From: Ascaris suum | Lineage: Eukaryota > Nematoda > Chromadorea > Rhabditida > Ascarididae | Assembly (NCBI GenBank): GCA_013433145.1 | Contig: CM024175.1 | Location: 9,656,516 to 9,720,515 of the forward strand | Direction: 5' to 3' | Length of the DNA: 64,000 bases | Part shown: piece after piece, positions 26,901 to 39,060 of the stretch | How positions within the stretch are numbered: the first letter of the stretch is position 1 | Layout of the letters: each line of letters starts with the position of its first letter | Notes under the pieces: generated by a model | What the model saw: only the letters and a program-made list of their open reading frames with translations | The model's database searches: none | Told to the model about the DNA's origin: nothing | Position numbers and translations under genes: made by a program

Positions 26901-28622
26901 TGCAACAGCTGCAACATCAGCCACTGTGAGCTAGATTTAATTTCACGCAACGCTAACGTAGGTGAATTTTTGTGATTGGCATCAAAAAATTGGATTGAAC
27001 CTCGTATGAAAAACTGGTTTTCTTCTTAAACTGGTTGTCACCTTTTTTCATAAAGGAAATGCGAATAAAAATACTTAATTCCTTGGAATTTTTGTAGATT
27101 TTTTTTTGTTTTTTTAATGACTTCACATGGTTTCTTTCGGTCATTTATGAATACTATAAATGCACCCAGGGTAATATATGGCGCACTACCTTGAATAGAG
27201 AATTCTTGTCGTACACCATGATACGGAGCCTCTTCTCAATGAAAGTTTACATTTTTGATAGAGCACTGGACTCGAATCGAGAGTTTTTCATTAGAGCGAA
27301 TTATTTTTGATTTCTATTCTTCATTGAGAAAATATAGAACGCATCTTCATTTAGGTGAAACTGTTTGTTTCGAAAATTTTATTTTCTTTCTGTTAGCGGT
27401 CTCATTCATCAAAGGATGATTACTGAGTTTCATGTAAATATTCGGTCTTCGCGCATTTTGAAAAAATGACCCTTGCCTCGAAGAGACGCACCAACTCGTG
27501 GCATCTCATAAGCAATCAAGCTGTGGTGGCTCTTTTCGTGATTATCTTGGTTGTGTTACGGGATTCGTCAAATATAACATGTGCTATCAATGAAGATCCG
27601 AGTAAACAATTTTTTGAAGCTAGTGGGTTGAATGTACGAGAAAGTTAGCCTTGATACGAATAACTGTAATTAGGTGAGCAGACGGGCTTGCATAAATGGT
27701 AGTGCTTACCGGTCGGGTTCTACAAGTTATTAACTTGATTACTTTGCCGAAGAGGTGAGAGCCAGATATATTGAGGTCCTATTCAAAATTCAGAAACTGA
27801 GGGGTCCTTCGAAAAGTTGGCGTAAAACCTCACAAAACCTTAGATGACGGAAGGTCTTATGGCGAGGCAAAACTTGCAGGCATCATAGCAAGACCAGTAT
27901 ATTCAAAGGTAAGTGGAAGAATAGGAAAAAGCCAACAAGGCACGTAGAAATCGATAGTTGCGACTTGAGTTGAAATGTGCACATTTGATGTTTCATTCAC
28001 TGCGTGAACTCTTCCCGTTCCAACAAAAGTGATGAAGAGGGAGTATTTTAAACTGCTTTGAAACGCACTAAGCACTTTTCTCATTCCTCTTTCCAATCGC
28101 GTATAGAAGTTCTTTCATTCCGTCTATCATCCATGATCATTTTAAGAGATAAAATTTGAAATGCGAGAGTGGCTGTTTAGAAAAGAAAATTTCTCGTCCA
28201 CTACTCGGGAACCTTGGAAAAGAACTCATCGCAAACTTTGATGAGTCTTAACAAGTTGTAATAGCGCGCGCATGACTTCATTCCATCATCCTCAATGCGG
28301 TGCATGGTCCTTTCGATAGCAATTGATAACTTTTCCACCGTCATTTCTAAGGCTTGTTTCCTTGTCGTTTGCTTTGATTCGTCACTGAATTGTTATAACA
28401 TTTCCAGGCATGGTTTCATTTTTCAATAGCAGCAGTACAATTCAACGATCGTTTGAGGTTCGTTATACGGCTCTTTGGCTTCCGCGGCGTTTTCCTCAGC
28501 TTAAAGCATATGTTGTAATCGTTGTCGTTTCATTGTTCGTTTTGCTGAAGGTTTCACCGTTGGGGCATCGGTTGCTATGTTGTAACTCCTTCTTCAAACA
28601 TGATTCTGCCTTCCCTTCTTAA
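20984..28622 (+). CDS. Metallophosphoesterase, MPPE1/PGAP5/Cdc1 family (8 exons)
   Basis: Members of this family are Mn-dependent phosphoesterases of the ER-Golgi membrane; PGAP5 removes a side-chain ethanolamine phosphate from GPI anchors. Exons: 20984-21081, 21899-22060, 23163-23325, 23870-24007, 24713-24820, 25432-25482, 26060-26222 and 28408-28622; all phases match and give 365 residues, close to the family size. Visible features: Arg-rich N terminus and TM at residues 19-33; motif I VADPQLVG (D64, Q66); GD at 109-110 (FLGDLMNEG); GDND at 146-149 (family GNHD); H211 in FSHLP; H237 and H239 in SAHEH; then EFQTATCSYRMGV, and a C-terminal TM at about 328-342 after LWLPRRFPQLK. The two TM ends with a lumenal catalytic domain fit the family. 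ATG 20984 is the first in-frame ATG after a stop at 20960. Introns 1, 2, 3 and 6 end in AAG rather than CAG. The last exon could instead be spliced at 28551. Confidence 0.88.
27466..27648 (+). CDS. Small open frame with signal anchor inside an intron (doubtful)
   Basis: ATG at 27466 opens a 60-codon frame with a Lys/Arg-rich start (MTLASKRRTNSW), a hydrophobic segment AVVALFVIILVVL and a polar tail containing an N-glycosylation site (NIT). It could end at its stop or at a weak donor (AAT|gtacga, 27637). It lies in intron 7 of the metallophosphoesterase gene, same strand. It might be a nested gene's first exon or an alternative exon; no family was recognised and no partner exon was found. Confidence 0.25.
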   Translation: MTLASKRRTNSWHLISNQAVVALFVIILVVLRDSSNITCAINEDPSKQFFEASGLNVRES

Positions 28623-30149
28623 TTTCATGCTCATCTGTCTGACTGCATTTGAAACTACCTCTGCTGACTCATCACTTGTACTACATATGTTGCATCCCAT
28701 TATGAGCCACATAGCTTATAAAATATGAGGCAGAATTTAATTGCTGAAGAATTAAGTTTATTTGAGAGGAGCCCACGAAAAGATCTTGATAGCTACCTGG
28801 GCTACTGCCGCGTCTGATCGTTGCCACTGGTTTTTCCGGTTGTAAGCTTGATATTCATTTAATGCAAATATTTTTTGACCTCAGGATGAGAGTAAGGCTG
28901 CGTTCTAGGGAATGCAAATTAAAAAAATAGTCGGAAGGACAGTCGTCGACAGTGCGGAAAGAGATAAAAAGTGCTTTAAAATGGATAATGCCCTAAGGGG
29001 TGGAAGTGATCAGGCAAAGTGCATCCTAAGCAGCATTTCGTGGGTCTTTCGTATTCGCTCATGTTCTATACGCTGCAAACACAGTGGTCCCATATCAGGC
29101 AGAGGTTACTGTCGTTGAGAACAGTGTAGAAATATGGCCGCCTTGTCGTTTACTAAGCCTCATGTTGTTCAGGTGTCCTAAGGAAGTTAGCTGTGATTGC
29201 ACATGTTATTTGCTGGCCGTTACCAGTTATTAATGCTGGTCATTACCGGCTGTTGCTGCTGACCATACTAGCTTCTTTTGGTCTTAGTTGGCTGTATTAG
29301 GATAATCGTGAAGCGATTTCGTATGTGCTATATGCTAATGCCCTCATACCTCCAAAAAATTTGCATTATGCTTTTTGCGTGCTTTCTTTATTTTTGCATA
29401 TAGCACATCATTATTTGAATATTGTTTATTTATCTGCGCTTGTTGCGTTGTTCTTTACCTTTTTTTTCAATTTTATGCTTTCTGTTCAGCAGATTAACGC
29501 AAGTTATCTTTTTAAAGTCTTTTTCATTATTTTTTTGAAAGTGTGGTTTATATTATTGTCCACGTTTTTATTTGAACTTGGCTTCCATATTTCTACTGTG
29601 GTTTCAATCATTTTTATCTTACAGTACTGCTTCGAGTACGGGTTTCGATGCATCTTTTTTTTCGACGATTTATTGTTTTGATTTCGTTTTGAGAACTAGT
29701 TTGTAAAGTGCCTTGAGAAGTAAAGCTAATAATACATATCAACATTTCAGCAATTATGAACTTTTATAAGCATTTCACATATGGACAGCGGTTGTTCATT
29801 AGGTGGCAGGAAACCCGTTTGCGAGGTTCTTGTCGGGAGAGCTCAGAGTGTCCGCCTCCACGACAGATTTTCTGAAACCGACTCCATGTGGCAGCACTGA
29901 GGCTCCCATGGGTTTGATCATGACTATAAAGCATGTTGAAAAAAGTGGTTTAACCTTGGCGAGGTAAAAAGAATTCTCCATCGAGTTGCAGGCACATAAG
30001 GAAAGTCTAAGAGCAGTGTGTTCGAACAGGATACGCTAAAGCGAACACTGACGCATAAATGTCAATAGGGAAAAGAAAAAGTTATTTGCGAAAGACGATA
30101 CACGGACATAGTCGGCATAGAGAACATAATGGAAAACATGAAAGACTGA

Positions 30150-30324
30150 GCTTGGACTAATTTAACGTCCGTATCGGATAGAGACATTGGCCTATTATAT
30201 AAAGTCTAACGAAGTATTACGGTTTAAGGGAATACCGGATGTGCTTGGACTAATTCGGATAGAGACATTGGTTTAAGGGAATAAGGCTGAAGTCGAGGAA
30301 GATTTGGATAATACCGGATGTGCT
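30150..30324. repeat. Scrambled tandem duplication, ~90 bp unit
   Basis: Four blocks occur in the same order in two adjacent units: GCTTGGACTAATT (30150, 30243), CGGATAGAGACATTGG (30175, 30256), GGTTTAAGGGAATA (30221, 30270) and ATACCGGATGTGCT (30232, 30311). The second unit lacks about 12 and 30 bases between blocks and has about 27 extra bases before the last, as after replication slippage or template switching. Confidence 0.8.
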
Positions 30325-33300
30325 GTTTTTTTAATTGCACCATTTCAACGATAAAACATTCGCAAATATGACCATCATATTAAAGACAACGAAATGCTTA
30401 TATCGCAAATGCTCTGCATGCCGAAATGCTTTGAACTCTGTGTCCGCACAGGACATTGGATTGCAGCGGAGCGGAAAATATCATACGTTTCAGCATACTT
30501 TTTCCAACACCTTCCAACATAGGTACCTTTTATTGAAAAACATAGATGAAATGAATTTGGTAGAGCAGAAAGGTCATTCATCCTGATATCAAGAAGGCTA
30601 ATAATACCGTCAGCCTCCCAGGTAATTGAAAATAGGCTACGAATGAATGAAAGCACTGTCTTATTAAAAACTTATCAGACGAAGCACAAAATGCGACCTT
30701 CCATGAGACACAAAATAATGCAGGGAAGAACCATTGCTATGGAAGATCCATGAGGTCCATCCTGTTCCTTTCACCTTCCCCTCCCCTCTCTGTTGTCTCT
30801 CCTCTTTTTAGCCTCGCAAAAATGGCGTTGGCTGGGAGATGTCAAATTTATTATTGACTGCAAGAGTCGGAAGCAACGAGAAACAACAATAGAAACAATA
30901 TTTGATCAACATCGAAAATTAGCATAAAAGAAAATAGCGATTAGCAGAAAGTTCACGAAGCAATGCGAAAAATTCATAACGAATTTTAACTTATCGCCTT
31001 ATAATTTACTCGCTTCAAAATTTCCTCAACTATATAACGTTATATTCTACCATCCTAGAAGTTTCATAGGGGCACTATTATATCCATACTACTGGGCATA
31101 AAAATTTCATTATTTATCAACGATACGCTTTATCAAGTCCAAATATTCCTGAATTTTATTAGATTATACACTAGCGTTAGTAAAGCTCCGCATAGTGTGC
31201 TATAGTATGACTTATTACTCCAAAAATTCATAAATCGTTTCTTTCTTTACTGCGACAAAGTACAGATAAGATTGTATTATTTCAAAGTACCACATGACAC
31301 ATCGCAATAACATGATTCAGGTGAAAAAAGGTCTTATATCAGGTGAAAAAAAAGGTCTATAAACACATATGTGCTTTGAAAGGTTTCTCTACTTGTCGCA
31401 CATTTCATTTTTGCCTTTCTTAGAAGCTGGATAAACACCGTACGATAGAGATTTCCCACTAAGCACTAAAGATCTCCCACCTCAGATAATTTCTATAAAG
31501 TTGCGGAAATTCAATTATGCAGGAATTCCGCGTTAACCTATGCAAATTCATTGCGATAATGTAAGGGTGCCACACACATTTTCACGGCTTTTGACTTCCT
31601 ATAAAAAACCATCGATAGGCTTGTCCAAGTGCTTCGGTTTTCGTCTACCGATTTGTCCAACCTGTGGATGGCTGAAGTTATGACGGACTATGGCGTTCAG
31701 CGAAGCCTGAGCCTAAAAAAGATAATTGTACAACTAAGAGTTTTATGTGGCCGTAATCGCAGAAAAGTTCAACGGGATAGCTTTTACGGAATGCTTATAC
31801 TCTTACAGGACCGTAAAGGTTTCTGCAAGGGCATGGTAACTTGGATATGGAACTTGAGACAATAGAGGGTGTCAAGTTTGAAATTTCAGAGAAAGGAATC
31901 AGCAAAACAAAAAGACAAAACAGCAAAAGAATTAGAAAACTGAGAAAACAAGAAAGCTCTGCTAGCAATCGTTAAGGAGTCACTCACCAAATGAGTTCTT
32001 GTGATCTCGATCACCCTCACTTTCTATAGCAAGTTGTTTTGCTCATACTTGTGTTGATCTTGATGTTGATTTCTCCTCCATTTGGACTATAATCTCCACA
32101 TGACTTCATGGCATTAACCGAAGATATAAATAGGCTGCGGTGTAAACTGTTATGCTCATTTATCGTCTCGTGGTGTTGTCGCTCGTAATAAACGAGCTTT
32201 GGTGATTCGGTGGGGTTCTTCATATGCTAGAGAAACGATGGCACTAATAGCTTTCATTGTCCTACACCTACAATTAATAAAACTTGAACTTTATTAGAAT
32301 GGATTTCAAGGTTTTTCTGGAATAAATCCAGCTTTTAGCTAATCGGAAGTAGCGATTAATCCATCAGAATTGCGTTACTAGTCGACTATACCAATACTTC
32401 CTAGATTTCACTGAATAAAAGGAGTGAAAGATGTTAAGTGCTGTTCAAAGACATTCTACGGGACCTAATCCTCAATGAAGGGTGTCTCCTACTTCTTCCT
32501 TTACGAAAAAACCCCAATTTTTATAGTTGGATGATAGCGATTACTTACTAATATTCAATCCTCATCCCAGTCCAAAAGCATCTAAATTCATATAAACTTT
32601 GATTCGTTAGTAGCCTTGAACTGATCGGACGTGGTCGAGATCTCTATTGGAAATAGCTCACTCAAAAAAAAACAGCCTTGTTTTTCCATTCCCACGTCAT
32701 TTTAGCAACTTGCATCTGCTAAGCGGGTATATACTTGGGCGACGTCGTATCTGTACCTATGAGTGTATTTCGGTTCATCCGGTATTGCGTATTTCAGTTC
32801 ATGTGGTACTTTCAATCTGGTACTTCCGATCCTTGGTAGAGTTAGAAGTTTCTGTGGATACAGCCGAAGTCATGCAATGATCGTTTAGGCATCGATTGAG
32901 TCGGCAAAAAGACGAATGCTCATTGAATCGATATGAGGAGTTTGGAACAGTCTGAATTTAACTATACAATTCCACTGTGTTTTATTAGTTGTTAGAGGTG
33001 TATAAAATCGATTGATGTGAAATATTGAAAATAATTTATTGGAAATGCAAATCCCACCCCTTTCCCCCATAATTCCAGTTCTTCTAGTATCCTTCTTCAT
33101 TTGTTTCGATCACAATTTCTATAAACATGGGATCCGACTGTCAAGCTTTACAAGTTGTGTCACAAATGTTGAAAATTTCTAGCGGATTTATTTCGCGCTT
33201 TGGATTTAGAGATAAGTCTTCAAAATTTTCCGTTAGTCAATAATAAAGGTTATTTTCAAAGAGTCCATTTTAACGCTGTAATATTTGAATGCTAAGAGTG

Positions 33301-33504
33301 CAAATAAACGGCTATTTATTTGTCTCGTTATCATATGAAAAACAATCGTTCAATAAGTCGATAATTTGCATGAATTTCTGACATGAATAAAAATTTGTTG
33401 GAAGTTGAGGCAATGGAATCGAAATGATATCCGACTTTTCTGAATTGCCTAAATGTTAACAAAAAAAAAACGATGAAGTTTTTCGCAAAAAGCACTTTTT
33501 TTTT

Positions 33505-33700
33505 CACGAATGAAAAACATTGGTGGAAGAAAAGCATTTTTTATGAGAATGAACGATTATGTAAATCCGCACGAAAGATTTGCTTTTTTATTTGTTGTTG
33601 ATATGAGAATTATGTAAATCCATTATGAGAATTATGTAAATCCGCATGAAAGATTGCTTTTCATTGGTGGAAGAACGATTATTTGTTGTTTCAAAAAAGT
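33505..33700. repeat. Local partial duplications
   Basis: The blocks 'attatgtaaatccgca' with 'gaaagat.tgctttt', 'tatgagaattatgtaaatcc', 'attggtggaagaa' and 'ttatttgttgtt' each occur two or three times in mixed order. This is a slippage or template-switch pattern. No coding role is apparent. Confidence 0.7.
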
Positions 33701-34805
33701 TTGACATATAAATTTGATGGCAAATTTAAGGATCGATAAACCCATCCCTCAATCCCTCCCCGGCTTTACATTAAATTTCATGGTTTATTTGATGCTTGGC
33801 TTGAACTACAGAAAAAATACCTACGTAAATATGAATATAATAATTCCGGAATCCCACAATGTGCTTTTTTGAATATAGCAAGGCGGAAAACGCTCACGAG
33901 CTGTAGACAGGGATATGCAAATGAATAACGAATTCTTGAAATGCGTTGTACGGTCGTATCGAAGCTCATTGTCGATTTCCTTCCACACTGAAACGGTATG
34001 TTGTTCTTTGTTCTATTATCGCTGAGAAATTCGCTCGAGATGTTCGTCTCAAGTGCTGAGTTAAGTGTTGTATTGCTAACTACTGGTTGCAAATCAGGTG
34101 AAAATTGAAGGATGGAGTTTTGCTCGAGAATAAATTCCGCTGCTTTTTAGCCAATTTTACTTCGAAACGAAAACGGCGATTCACCAAAAAAAAATCATTC
34201 TGCTTCTTCAATATTCTCCCTCTGAACGCAGTAAAAGTTTATTATCTGTGATCGTTAATATATGATGCAAATACTGCTTCATTCCATGATGGACATATAA
34301 TGGGCTTAGATGGGAATCGCAGCCGAGGTAGGGGGAGGGGTGGTAAGGCGAGGGGGATGGAGAGGAGTATTACAATTTTTGTAATATTTGGAGAAGCTTG
34401 TCTTATAACCCCAAACAATAAAGGCGGATGGCTAACAAAAATATAGTCTATTTCTAGCTATTGCAAATTTGCAGGAAAGCGCATTATGGAGGCGGAAGAA
34501 GGGGATGGGTGTAGATCATTTTTCGACGTCTCAGCCGAGTTCGCATATATGATTTCTTGTTCAGTTCTTATGTAATTGAGTTATAATTTTGCCAAATTTA
34601 CAGCGAAACTCGCAAGGATTGTTTCCTGTTTAAATTATGTGGAGAAAGAAATTAAATTGATAAGTGCTATACAAAGTGATAAGTGTTATACAAAGTAAAT
34701 TAGCTGACATGAACCAGTATGAATCATATATATTAGAGCGCCTTTTATTTTAAATGTAAGGATGAGTTAGGTGGAGCAATACTCTCCTCATTTTAGGCTT
34801 ATTAA

Positions 34806-34824
34806 TTCCAGAAACCTTCTTGAA
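34806..34824 (+). promoter_or_regulatory. Heat-shock-element-like double dyad
   Basis: The sequence reads TTCcaGAA, acc, TTCttGAA: two perfect TTCnnGAA dyads separated by three bases, ending about 30 bp before the ATG of the small heat-shock gene. A canonical HSE has GAA/TTC units every five bases, so the middle spacing here is one base too long. It may be a gapped HSE in the promoter or leader; functional status is inference. Confidence 0.4.
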
Positions 34825-34854
34825 ATAATCGCTCGCTTCCGCCCGATATTGGCA

Positions 34855-37005
34855 ATGAATCCATCTCAGCAGCGTCGTGATCCAAACGCGATCGTACCAC
34901 GTGGCAGTCATCGTTTGACTGCAGGCGATTATTTTCGTCGATTTATGGAGGAAACGATGCGCGAAATGGATCGTGCTTTTTCCATCGGTCCCTACTGGGA
35001 AAGTCAACCAAATTTACACGAATGTAATATCGGTAATTCAGTTGGAAGTGTAAGTTACCCTATTTTTGTTAAAGGTTGTTTTTATGAGTTGAAGTAAGTC
35101 CCAAATCAATAATTTGAATAACTACTTGTTGAGGGAGGTAAAGTGGTTCGGATAGGTTTCGCTTGCCCATAATAATGCTTTCAATAGCGATATGGGAAAA
35201 GAATTTGAATAGTAGAATAGACATAGCTCATAATCGATAATCGAATAAAATGTAACCTCCTTATGCCTCATATCTTTTTTTATTCATCTAATCAAACTGA
35301 TTGTTAACTTTGAGTTTGTTTATAAGAAAATTTTTTCAATGAAGCCTTGGATTATATTATGCATATTAATGGTCACATATTTATGGTAAAAATTTAGCAA
35401 TCATCGGTATAATATGCGATTTTGCATTTTTTTTTTCACCTAGTCAACGAATTTTATGATTACCAATAAAAAAGTTGGAAAATAATTCCCTCGTACTTCA
35501 GTCAATTCGACCATTGACACAAATTTGCAAACTTTATTTGTTTTCGGATTCGACAAATGTGAAATGCATGCAAATGTCTAGCGTTAACTAGAAAATACCC
35601 ATTTTAATTCGTATAGATTTACAGGTGAAATGAATATCTACAAATTTCTTCGGAGCTGAGAGTTCAGCGTGAAACGTAATATAGATCATCCCGTTGTGCT
35701 TAATGCATCCTCATCAAATATGGGAATCCTACCTTCAGTGGTTCTCAAACCGGAGTTACTGTACAGACAGACACAGACAGACGAACAGACGTGAAGGGGG
35801 GAGAGGAAGGAAATACGAGAGATATAATAGCCATAAAAATTTGTGGATTGGATGTTAATTCGATCGCTTATGTTTGATACTTTCAATGTTTATATATTGC
35901 TATTTCAAAAAAAAAAAAAAAAAAAAAAAAAAATTAAAAACATTGATATATCTCTCCGTTGGGTTCTTGATTACTTGTTTTGAGTTCATTCCGCAGGCAG
36001 CCTTTTTTCAGGTGGTTGACAATGCAGAGAAATTTCAAGTTGAAGTTGATGTTGCACAATTTCGTCCTAATGAACTCTCGGTGAACGTTCGCGATCATGA
36101 GCTCATTATTGAGGGACATCATCAAGAACGATCTGATCAAGTTTGCTTTATTGGTCTTGATCATGCATGTAGGTTTTCATAGGAAATCGGCCGTATTGTA
36201 CATTTACGAAAACAAAAATTCACTCCTACACGCCAAATGACCTAAGATAACAAGGAGGAATGATCAGGCCTCTCTCGCCATCCTTCCACTTGTTTCAAGG
36301 GACCTTCCAGGTTTCTTCTTCGCCACATATGCAAATACGATGGATGAACAGCTGATTGCTTTGCTATGAAGAGATCAAATCATACTTGAGCATTAATAAT
36401 GGCATTAATGTGTATATGTGTACAGATGTGTCCGCTTTGCGTATATGTGTGCATTTTTGTCCGCTCATCAGGAGGTGTATATAAACTTGGTCAGAACGCT
36501 TAGGTAGTTTTCTAAACAAATTATTTTTGTATTTTTCTCTAAGGGGATTCAATCGAGAAGGTCGTGCTTTCTTTGAGGGGATTCAACCTCTGGGCCGGAT
36601 GGTACTATTGATCTACCAGTGAAAACCAGTTGGTGAGTGCAGACTGCAATGCATATTTATTTGAGCACCTGACTAGAAGTGACTTAACGGTAGCCCAGTT
36701 TCTGGCCAACAATAACAATGAGTCTGAAGGTGTATTCGAATATCCTTTGGTTTTTGACGTTGATCGTTCTAGAGAAGTTATATTAGTTCGCTTACTCTTC
36801 ATAATTACAGGTGGGCAGTATCGAGCGACATTTCGTTCGCAAATATTCGTTACCTCAGGACGTGCAAGCGAGTGCTTTCGAGTCGCGACTTTCTGATTCC
36901 GGGCTACTAACGGTGTTTGCGCCCAAGAGCAATGCTCCGGCTGGACGCAGCATACCTATTCAAGCTGCATCTGCCCGCAGTAATAGTCGACGTGCTAGAC
37001 AGTGA
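34855..37005 (+). CDS. Small heat-shock protein (alpha-crystallin/HSP20 family), 3 exons
   Basis: ATP-independent holdase chaperone that forms oligomers and binds unfolding proteins. Exons 34855-35049, 36012-36140 and 36811-37005, all phase 0, give 172 residues. The N-terminal arm has YFRRFMEETMREMDRAF and PYWE; the alpha-crystallin domain begins about residue 66 (VDNAEKFQVEVDVAQF, PNELSV, IIEGHHQER) and continues as IERHFVRKYSLP and SGLLTVFAPK; the C-terminal tail carries the oligomerisation motif I-P-I (156-158, within GRSIPIQ) and a basic end (SRRARQ). The motifs IGN.VGS and GRSIPIQ recall C. elegans HSP-17-type proteins as I remember them. The open frame extends upstream of ATG 34855, but that ATG is preferred because family N termini are short; 'cattttag' at 34788-34797 could be a trans-splice acceptor. 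A HSE-like site lies just upstream. No canonical AATAAA was seen shortly after the stop. Confidence 0.93.
35909..35932 (+). repeat. Poly(A) run in sHSP intron
   Basis: A homopolymer of about 24 or more A bases in the first intron of the small heat-shock gene, about 80 bp before its acceptor. A short CAGA-rich microsatellite lies at about 35763-35790 in the same intron. Confidence 0.8.
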
Positions 37006-39060
37006 TTGATGGTGTTTCATTGTTGTTTGTGGGTATGAAATATTGCATTGAATGTTTTTTGAAGGCAGTTTGTGTGACACAATATCGGACTACTGGACGA
37101 AGGAATAATTCCAAAAAAGCGTTGCTGGTGTTTCAGTTGAAAATGTGGTAAGGAGGGGGAGGGAGAGAGCAGAACGTCTCGGGTCCCTCTCATAGAAAGA
37201 AGGGAGAGGAGGGCGGGTTATTTCCATTAAGGAAAATGGTGATACAACAGAAGGATGTCAGCGAAAGGGGCAACATTCGAGTCCGTCGTGTCTGAGTTGC
37301 TTTAAGCAGTGGACTTTCATGACTTCCACTGCGGCGACGCGATTCCATGTTAGATTGAAGCATCGTCTGACTTGGCAGTGATGAGTTGATCGGTAGACGC
37401 ATTCGCCATCTTGCTGCTCTTATCGTCTCTACTGGGTAGCAGGTGTGACATCCCATGGTTACCTGTCATCTTATACACTTCGCAGGTGGTTCAGACCTGT
37501 TACTTTACCTTGTCACATCTTTTTTTTGCGCACTCTGCTCTATAAAGCTCGTTCTGAAATGCACACATTCCCTTCCAGAACGAGATTGCCTTTGTGTTGT
37601 ATCTCTAACAGCGACAACGTTGAGATTGAGATCGAGCTTGGCGAGAAAAGACGCGAGGGTAGCCGAAGTCGTTTATCGGAGGGGCACCACAGCTCATAAA
37701 AAGCAACTGGAGAGGGCGAGGCGTCCCAAGCGAGCTGCCGGTAGGAAAGCCGTCGAGTGAATCAAGCAGAGGCAGATCAAAAGCACAAAAGTCGATCAGT
37801 GACATGGCGCGAATACGAACAGTGATATGGCGCGAAAAATAAAAGCAAAATGGTCACTGTTGCATCACAAGTAGATATCTTGGGTTGGCTCTATAGCGCC
37901 ACACCCAACACTTTGCTAGCATGAGGAAAAAAATGTATGCAAGGATTTTTAGAGAAACTGCTCACACCGATATATGATCTAACAAAGAAAAGCGAACTGA
38001 AGGGAATATCAAAATTTAAAGTACAGCAGTTGCTGTTCATTGCATATAATGCACAAGGTTTGTGCATGTTTGTCGCATGTTCAGTAGAAATCGCAATGTA
38101 ATCACGTACAAGGATTGATCGGCCTGGATGAAGGTAGGCTGAAAACGAGGCATTTTATTCAACCTTCTTTCGAACGCGGCAGTGCAGTTTGCGCTTGCCA
38201 CCTCGGAGGACAGAAAATTCCACTGGTTGCTTGAGGGAGAGGTTCTTGGTTGGAGTGGAAGGGAAGAAGGATGAGGAAGTTTTTTCCTTCACGGAAAGAC
38301 ATCAGAGGCAAATTTCGCAGTTCAAAAGCTGATATAGCGGGAGCCTCTCACCATAAGGTGCTGATAAGATGTGCCGTCGGAAAGCAGATAAGACCTCTGG
38401 GCAATGGAGCATTCTCTGCCGGTAATTAGAGCGAATTTGAAAATAAAGACTAGGCAAAATGATGCGATATCTGAGGTGTCTTTCCAGTCAGAACCATGCA
38501 AAACTTCCTTCAGCTCTGTATCAAGATCCCCGCTCACAAATCCCTTCGTTCTGCCGGAATTTTTTGTTCAGAGGCTTTGGTTGCAGTGATAACCCAGCGC
38601 GCCTACCGTCGTTTCCTTGATTCCGTGTGTTAGATTCTTCCAGTTTATATTTGATGGTGTCTTTGAGACGGTCGCAAAGACTGCATTAAATGGTTCCTTA
38701 TTCTGTTCCTCAAGGTATAGGTAAAATTTTTGCTTCATATGTGATGTTTTCCAAACAGGACAATGGACAATGGAAAATAAATTTTCCATTGTCCTGTTTT
38801 TGCACGGCTGAATGCAAACCTGTTAATTTGATACGGTTGGCACCTCTTTAAATGTTGATGTCAAATGTTTGAAGTCTTATTGAAGCAGCCGAAGTTTATT
38901 TTAAGTAAACGAGGTGCGATATGATCTAGCACCTGAGGAGCCTCCTGTTATGAGGCGTTATTTCTGGCCCTGACCGTCACAAAGTGAGAATAAAAGAAAC
39001 ATTCAGAGAGGGATTGTAGGCGGTTGTGAAGACGGAATTGCATCTCAGAGTTTTTTATAG
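37006..39060. other. No gene recognised; likely 5' exons of the next gene hidden here
   Basis: The downstream gene (39061-39501) must have upstream exons, because its first recognised exon has no start codon, but I could not place them. A more GC-rich open stretch at 37590-37760 encodes a very basic peptide in one frame (ending KRAAGRKAVE) and an acidic one in another; it is not recognisable. Confidence 0.3.
38753..38799. repeat. 19 bp inverted repeat with a 7 bp duplication in one arm
   Basis: The right arm ATTTTCCATTGTCCTGTTT (38781-38799) is the perfect complement of the left arm (38753-38778) if one of two tandem copies of ACAATGG in the left arm is removed. The loop is two bases. Such near-perfect palindromes are typical of fold-back elements or template-switch repair. 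Confidence 0.8.

Larger units (their letters stand above)
28623..34770. other. Long stretch without a recognised gene
   Basis: No exon set could be assembled. Open frames at 29325-29681 (AT-driven hydrophobic), 29799-29981 minus, 30335-30586, 30375-30656 minus and 31629-31865 have no recognisable domain. Two local scrambled duplications are listed separately. Confidence 0.4.

Noticed and set aside
27255..27290. tRNA-like fragment 'tagagcactggactcgaatc'
   Set aside because: It lacks a complete acceptor stem and B box; judged a chance match.
29325..29681. 118-residue very hydrophobic plus-strand frame
   Set aside because: Phe/Leu/Ile-rich because of T-rich sequence, with no start or splice support and no family.
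30375..30656. Minus-strand frame slightly reminiscent of a retroelement segment (SLLDIRM...)
   Set aside because: Only a handful of residues match and no catalytic motif is present.
37455..37760. Basic, histone-like end of an open frame (KRAAGRKAVE)
   Set aside because: No histone or ribosomal-protein motif apart from Lys/Arg richness, and the start and splice sites are unclear.
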